Shown: piece by piece, positions 29,059 to 32,623 of the stretch | How the letters are laid out: each line of letters begins with the position of its first letter | How positions within the stretch are numbered: position 1 is the first letter of the stretch | IMG/VR virus record: IMGVR_UViG_3300042914_002581 | Coordinates: 1-32,623 of that record | Length of the DNA stretch: 32,623 nt | From: a virus | Strand: one strand, 5' to 3' | Made by a program: the position numbers and the translations under genes | Notes under the pieces: generated by a model | Databases searched by the model: none | The model's input: only the letters and a program-made list of their open reading frames with translations | Told to the model about the DNA's origin: nothing

Positions 29059-29571
29059 TTATTTGAGCAAATATCGAGAAACAAACTCATCACACTGCTT
29101 TTGGTTTCGAAGGATAAGGCATCCCTCAAATCTATCTCCGTACTGGTGAAGAAAAAGCTTCCACTTAATCTTCCCATCGGCAGTAAAAAACCCCTTCGTT
29201 TCCACCGCGTACCGCCCATCCACTACAAAGTCAAGTTTGTAGGCTATCTGCCTAATCAAATCTCCCTTGTAGCGGAAGGAGGGCATAAGTACATGGCTCA
29301 CCTGCTGATGATACGAGATGTTAAGCATATCGAGCCTCCTCTTCAAATAAGACTCAAGTTTGCTGTCCGACCTCGTACCATCGGCTTCGAGGATTTTCTT
29401 GTTCCCGAATTTAGAACGGGAGGTCGTTTGATTGAGGAGCTTGATAGCCTCCGCTTGGGTTATTTTCTCCGTAACCGGTCGGTCTCCAATCGTTAAGGAT
29501 TGCGTTGTGGCTGCCGAACTTGTCCGGCTCGGTCTTCGGCCATAAATTGATTTTGACGTACCCTTTGACAT
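29059..29571 (-). CDS. DUF1064-type PD-(D/E)xK nuclease
   Basis: 170 residues if started at the ATG at 29571. The core begins at residue 54: KFGNKKILEADGTRSDSKLE (E73), then IAYKLDFVVDGRYAVETKG with D114 and E124-x-K126, the PD-(D/E)xK metal-binding triad. Phage DUF1064 proteins are thought to act as Holliday-junction-type or repair nucleases. The first 53 residues lie in the 161-nt overlap with the SSB-like gene, in a different frame, and the only later in-frame ATG is residue 82, past the core start. The N-terminus is therefore uncertain. Confidence 0.75.
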   Translation of the reverse strand: MSKGTSKSIYGRRPSRTSSAATTQSLTIGDRPVTEKITQAEAIKLLNQTTSRSKFGNKKILEADGTRSDSKLESYLKRRLDMLNISYHQQVSHVLMPSFRYKGDLIRQIAYKLDFVVDGRYAVETKGFFTADGKIKWKLFLHQYGDRFEGCLILRNQKQCDEFVSRYLLK

Positions 29572-29698
29572 CCGTGTTTTCTTTAATAAACTCGATAAAC
29601 TTATCGGCTTTAATGTTCAAGTCGACAATTTTTAGGTTCTTAACGTACTTTTCATTGACATAAAGACCTTGGGCGTAAACAATCGGTTTTTTACTCAT
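29411..29698 (-). CDS. SSB-like protein with acidic DLPF tail
   Basis: 95 residues. The body has strand-rich segments (KPIVYAQGLYVNEKYVKNLK, VKGYVKINLWPKTEPDKFG), followed by a flexible Gly/Asn/Pro-rich linker and the C-terminus SNDLPF. That ending mimics the DDxPF tip of bacterial SSB proteins, which recruits DNA-processing partners. It lies upstream of a nuclease gene that it overlaps by 161 nt. Together these suggest a single-strand DNA-binding protein of the phage replication/recombination set; an aberrantly short OB-fold or an unrelated protein with a similar tail is the alternative. Confidence 0.55.
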   Translation of the reverse strand: MSKKPIVYAQGLYVNEKYVKNLKIVDLNIKADKFIEFIKENTDVKGYVKINLWPKTEPDKFGSHNAILNDWRPTGYGENNPSGGYQAPQSNDLPF

Positions 29699-30035
29699 CT
29701 GTTTTTTGTTTATATGATTTAGTGTATGGGTTGAATCTTTTTGGTTCTATTTTCGAAATAAGCTTTCTTACTGCCATATTTCCTTTTCCTTTTCCGCTTA
29801 GGTCTATATCTCCGTATTTGACCATGAAATACTTCTCGCCAGTCCAAAAACATCTTCTTGGTATTACATAGTTCTCATATCCGGAGGTATATGCCCTCAT
29901 GATTTGACTCTTAAAGATTTTTTGGCACTTTCTGAGCTGCATGATGATATCATTCTTCTTAATCTCGTCTGGTTGAGAAACTATAAATTCATAGAAAAGC
30001 TCAAAGGCAGACTTAGCGACTACTTTCTCTTTCAT
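29691..30035 (-). CDS. Unknown replication-region protein
   Basis: 114 residues, basic. It begins with a helix (SAFELFYEFIVSQPDEIKKN), has a short central segment YVIPRRCFWTGEKYFMVKYG and a Lys/Arg-rich C-terminus (FNPYTKSYKQKTDE). No family is recognised. It overlaps the DnaA-domain gene by 23 nt and the SSB-like gene by eight, so it is part of the replication operon; base composition is more AT-rich than the late genes. Confidence 0.55.
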   Translation of the reverse strand: MKEKVVAKSAFELFYEFIVSQPDEIKKNDIIMQLRKCQKIFKSQIMRAYTSGYENYVIPRRCFWTGEKYFMVKYGDIDLSGKGKGNMAVRKLISKIEPKRFNPYTKSYKQKTDE

Positions 30036-30486
30036 AAGTGTTCATAGAATTTATTTCAACGACTTCTGCTAAAATTTCTTCTGCAATTTTAACGGCTTTC
30101 TTGTATTGATTGAATATTCCGAATAACTTATCTCCCTTTTTCAAGGTATAGGCTTCCGCCATTCTCGTTTTCTTTTGTAGTGTTTTATTAAATAATTCCT
30201 TTAACTCTTCGCAAATCTCGGAATATTTTTTATCATAATCTAATAAATATCTATGATTATCTACCGCGTGGATAACCGTTGAATGGTCTTTTTTGTTGTA
30301 GAATTTAGCAATATCCTTCAAGGTAGCCCTTGTGTACTCCCTTGAAAAAGCCATACAAAGAGTCCTTGGGGTAACTATGGTTCTCTTTTTGCTCTTTTCA
30401 AAGACAAATTCCTTAGGAATGCCAATGTAGTTGGTAACAACATCCGTAATGTAAACCATTGTTTCTATGTCTTTCTTGCTTGTCAT
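30013..30486 (-). CDS. Stand-alone DnaA domain IV-like DNA-binding protein
   Basis: 157 residues. The central part matches the C-terminal DNA-binding domain of DnaA: RTLCMAFSREYTRATLKDIA (41-60), then KFYNKKDHSTVIHAVDNH (61-78), with the DHSTV(I/V)HA signature that contacts the DnaA box. The AAA+ ATPase domain is absent, so it cannot open an origin alone; it could mark an origin, compete with host DnaA or recruit the helicase. The last 60 residues are Lys/Glu-rich and unrecognised. It shares one base with the DnaB-like gene (stop and start in contact at 30486). Confidence 0.82.
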   Translation of the reverse strand: MTSKKDIETMVYITDVVTNYIGIPKEFVFEKSKKRTIVTPRTLCMAFSREYTRATLKDIAKFYNKKDHSTVIHAVDNHRYLLDYDKKYSEICEELKELFNKTLQKKTRMAEAYTLKKGDKLFGIFNQYKKAVKIAEEILAEVVEINSMNTYERESSR

Positions 30487-31793
30487 TAGAATGGGTTTAC
30501 ATCGGTTGACTGAAATTCCGTTATCCTCGTGTACCGCAAATCGGTGTTGGCTATTGCCGTTCCTGTTTCGCCAGCTCTGTTCTTTCGGACTATTATCTCC
30601 ATTAGATTATCGAGCTTCTGAAACTCTGGGTCATCCTCCGCTAAGTAAGCCGAAGGCCTGTGAACGAAGATAATTTTGTCTGCATCATACTCAAGCTGAC
30701 CGCTCTCCCTCAAATCACTCGTGTAGGGGCGTTTATCTATCCTTTTCTCGCTATCTCTGCTCAAAGAGGATATAACACATACCCAAATGTTTTGCCTTTT
30801 ACTTAGTGCCTTAAATTGCTTCGAGATATTGGTTATCTGTTCTACCTTTTGCTTGGTAGCATCTTCCTTTATAGGGCTCACGAGTTGAAGGTAGTCCACG
30901 AATATCCCTTCGATTTGGTGTTGGCGTTTTAGGCGCACCACTTCTGCCTCTATGGATTGGGTGGTAGCTTGTGGCAAATCGGAGATGTAGAGTTTGAGTT
31001 TCTTAATGCGGTCGATATGCCTCCCAATGGTATTGACTTCCTCTATGCTCATATCCTTATCCACGTTATTGAACTTTTGTCCGTTGATGCTTGATATGTT
31101 CGACACGAGCCTTGATACAAGTTGTTGCCTACTCATTTCGAGGGTAACGAAGCCAATGGAATGTCCATTGAAAGCCATATTGAAGGCTAACTGAAGGCCG
31201 AGGGTTGTCTTTCCGTGTGCTGGTCTGCCACCAAGCAGGATAAGGTCTGGGGTTGTGAATCCGCTAATAATCTTATCGAGTGGTCTGAGGTAGGTAGGGC
31301 TTAGGGTAATCTTCTCCTTGCCATCCTTAATGCGAATCAGCTTTTGGGTAAGTTCGATAGCTGCTGAATAGGCATCCATTGAAGCGGATACTTCCTTCTC
31401 GCCATTGAGCTCGGTAAAGTCATCGAAAGCCTTTTGGATATCGAAGTTCTTGGCTAAGTCTTTCTTAATTTCTTCGAGCCTTCTCATTTTGTAGGCTTCG
31501 AACAAATCTGCCTTGTAGGTTTTCCAATGCATCACCGCCATGGGTGATTCACCGAGCCATACAGCGTAACTCGGAAGGTCAGGGGTAAACCCCAGCTCTT
31601 TCATCTTCTTGCTTACAGAGATAGGGTCTATCGGTCTCTGCTCGTGGTAGAGTGTCTTAATCGCTCGGAAGCAATTAGCGTACTCTCCTGTGAACAGCTC
31701 ATCGCGCATGTTCACTATCCCGGCCTCTCCCCTCATATCCTTGTTCATTAGGATTCCGAGGACAAGCCCTTGCACTTGGTCAATATACTGCAT
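30486..31793 (-). CDS. dnaB: DnaB-type replicative helicase
   Basis: 435 residues. The N-terminal half is helical, as in the DnaB N-terminal/linker region. The RecA-like domain carries Walker A GGRPAHGKTT (188-197), Walker B IFVDYLQL (297-304) and the later motif SSLSRDSEKRIDKRPYTSDL (342-361) followed by RESGQLEYDADKIIFVHR, all in the DnaB order. The hexamer unwinds the phage replication fork. It follows the initiator-like gene (14-nt overlap), the O-P type pairing of many phages. No fusion to a primase (TOPRIM) is visible, so it would use the host primase. Confidence 0.95.
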   Translation of the reverse strand: MQYIDQVQGLVLGILMNKDMRGEAGIVNMRDELFTGEYANCFRAIKTLYHEQRPIDPISVSKKMKELGFTPDLPSYAVWLGESPMAVMHWKTYKADLFEAYKMRRLEEIKKDLAKNFDIQKAFDDFTELNGEKEVSASMDAYSAAIELTQKLIRIKDGKEKITLSPTYLRPLDKIISGFTTPDLILLGGRPAHGKTTLGLQLAFNMAFNGHSIGFVTLEMSRQQLVSRLVSNISSINGQKFNNVDKDMSIEEVNTIGRHIDRIKKLKLYISDLPQATTQSIEAEVVRLKRQHQIEGIFVDYLQLVSPIKEDATKQKVEQITNISKQFKALSKRQNIWVCVISSLSRDSEKRIDKRPYTSDLRESGQLEYDADKIIFVHRPSAYLAEDDPEFQKLDNLMEIIVRKNRAGETGTAIANTDLRYTRITEFQSTDVNPF

Positions 31794-32427
31794 CTTTTGG
31801 GGGTTGGTATGTGGTTACTTGGTTTGGTTGCTCGGTAAATTCATTTGGTATGTCATCCTCCCAACATCTCTGCCGTAGGTATGTCGCTGGCATCTTCCTA
31901 TACTTCACATCGGACTTCCAACGAACATACAAAGGTACGGTTTTAATTATCATATCCACATCTTCTTCACATAATTTTTCCCAAAGCTGTTCGCACATCT
32001 TCTTACCCTCTTTTCTATCGTAGATTTTCCAAAACAAATCAAACTTCTCTTGCTTGTCCGAATCGAGTTCCTTTTCTTTTTTCTTTTTATATATTTTTCT
32101 TTTTTCTTTATTAGTAATATCTTTATATATATTATCTATATTAGATATATAGTCCGAATCATGTTCGAACTTGTTCGAAGTATGTTCGAAGTTGTCTAAA
32201 TCGATTTTGCCTTCAACCATTCCAACTGCCAGTCTGCCTATTGAGCCTTCTTGTGGCATTCTTTCTTGGAATGAGTAGTCCATAATCGCGTCATAGGCTT
32301 CGAGCCTTAAATCGTTTGGGAGCAGTCTTATGGCTATGTAGAAGTCTCTACAAAACGCCATGCAGTCTCTTTTGTGGTCGAGTGGGGTCATAGCCTTGAT
32401 GACCCAACTTGGTATGGTTTCTTCCAT
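31780..32427 (-). CDS. Replication initiator-like protein (lambda O-like position)
   Basis: 215 residues. The N-terminal 75 residues form a helical domain (KAMTPLDHKRDCMAFCRDFY, LPNDLRLEAYDAIMDYSFQE). A low-complexity linker rich in Lys/Asn/Asp follows (about 80-125, NKEKRKIYKKKKEK). The C-terminus, KFDLFWKIYDRKEGKKMCEQ, then YVRWKSDVKYRKMPATYLRQ, is the common C-terminal module of phage replication proteins. The helicase gene follows with a 14-nt overlap. The linker DNA contains phased TTCGAA repeats and an AT-rich run, like the origin inside the lambda O gene. The start ATG lies 13 nt after the preceding gene's stop. Confidence 0.7.
   Translation of the reverse strand: MEETIPSWVIKAMTPLDHKRDCMAFCRDFYIAIRLLPNDLRLEAYDAIMDYSFQERMPQEGSIGRLAVGMVEGKIDLDNFEHTSNKFEHDSDYISNIDNIYKDITNKEKRKIYKKKKEKELDSDKQEKFDLFWKIYDRKEGKKMCEQLWEKLCEEDVDMIIKTVPLYVRWKSDVKYRKMPATYLRQRCWEDDIPNEFTEQPNQVTTYQPPKDAVY
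32056..32190. other. Candidate replication origin: phased iterons and AT-rich run inside the initiator gene
   Basis: On the minus strand four iterons begin at 32190, 32179, 32169 and 32158 (TTCGAA three times, then TTCGGA), spaced 11, 10 and 11 bp. An AT-rich run of about 85 bp (32065-32151) follows, bounded on both sides by the same 9-mer GTCCGAATC (32056-32064 and 32152-32160). Iterons beside a DNA-unwinding region within the initiator gene mirror lambda ori. Confidence 0.5.
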
Positions 32428-32440
32428 TTGGTTTTTTTGG

Positions 32441-32623
32441 TTAAGATATTCCTACAAATCCTTCTCTGCGTTGAATCTCCTGCAAGACGCACTGAACTTT
32501 CTCCTTGGCTGTTCTCTTCACCTCATCATTTGAGCCGAAGGATGCCACCCATTCCATTGAGTCTCTTTCGAACTGCAAGTCGAGAGTTCGAATCCCTTTG
32601 AGCCATTTTCTGTATTCTTTCAT
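32441..32623 (-). CDS. Small unknown protein at the right edge
   Basis: 60 residues, start ATG exactly at the right edge (32621-32623); a longer N-terminus beyond the window cannot be excluded. Sequence: basic/acidic helix (EYRKWLKGIRTLDLQFERDS, VKRTAKEKVQCVLQEIQRRE). No family is recognised. It lies directly upstream of the initiator-like gene in the leftward block. Confidence 0.5.
   Translation of the reverse strand: MKEYRKWLKGIRTLDLQFERDSMEWVASFGSNDEVKRTAKEKVQCVLQEIQRREGFVGIS

Noticed and set aside
30266-30275. DnaA-box-like TTATCCACG sites (also near 31057)
   Set aside because: Both have one mismatch to the consensus, are isolated, and the first simply encodes Val-Ile-His-Ala of the DnaA signature.

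Overview
The window is most of a tailed double-stranded DNA phage genome (or an intact prophage-like segment) that infects a member of the Bacteroidota. The host call rests on promoters: exact or near-exact copies of the Bacteroidota -7 box TAnnTTTG precede most transcription units, and gene starts generally lack Shine-Dalgarno sites. No integrase, repressor, tRNA or CRISPR array is visible. A complete tape-measure protein of 1,443 residues and tail-tip genes, with no sheath or contractile baseplate genes seen, point to a siphovirus morphology.

Layout. A short divergent promoter region (471-550) separates a leftward metallophosphoesterase gene that runs off the left edge (1-470) from a long rightward late block (551-26226). 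The late block runs: candidate small terminase, TerL, two small proteins, a two-frame pair resembling tail assembly chaperones with a candidate -1 frameshift site, tape measure, two large tail proteins, and a monocistronic candidate tail-tube protein (11463-12050) closed by a terminator. A three-gene glycan module follows (glycosyltransferase, fucosyltransferase-like enzyme, FkbM-type methyltransferase; 12116-14440). Next come the head genes: portal with a DnaJ-like zinc motif, MuF-type minor head protein, scaffold, and major capsid protein with its own terminator. Connector and tail-completion proteins, fibre proteins with carbohydrate-binding-like domains, and a holin/spanin-like cassette finish the block. 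The tail module therefore comes before the head module, the reverse of the usual order.

The leftward block (26227-32623) is the replication and nucleotide-metabolism region. Read from its right end, it holds a small unknown protein, a replication initiator-like protein with a candidate origin inside its gene (helically phased TTCGAA iterons beside an AT-rich run), a DnaB-type helicase, a stand-alone DnaA domain IV protein, an unknown, an SSB-like protein overlapping a DUF1064-type nuclease, a small unknown, a PAPS-reductase-family/ParB-like pair, a MazG-like pyrophosphohydrolase and three small proteins. The two blocks meet tail-to-tail with no intergenic base at 26226/26227. If the genome is circular or terminally redundant, the leftward block would continue into the metallophosphoesterase gene, giving two divergent arms driven from 471-550.

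Regulation stands out. Four promoters carry the same GAAAAAAC box 17-18 nt upstream of the -7 box. Two terminators run directly into leaderless-type promoters after the two presumed most abundant structural genes. The capsid gene leader holds paired hairpins with near-identical 9-nt loops. No endolysin was recognised and there is no uninterpreted gap longer than 300 bases.
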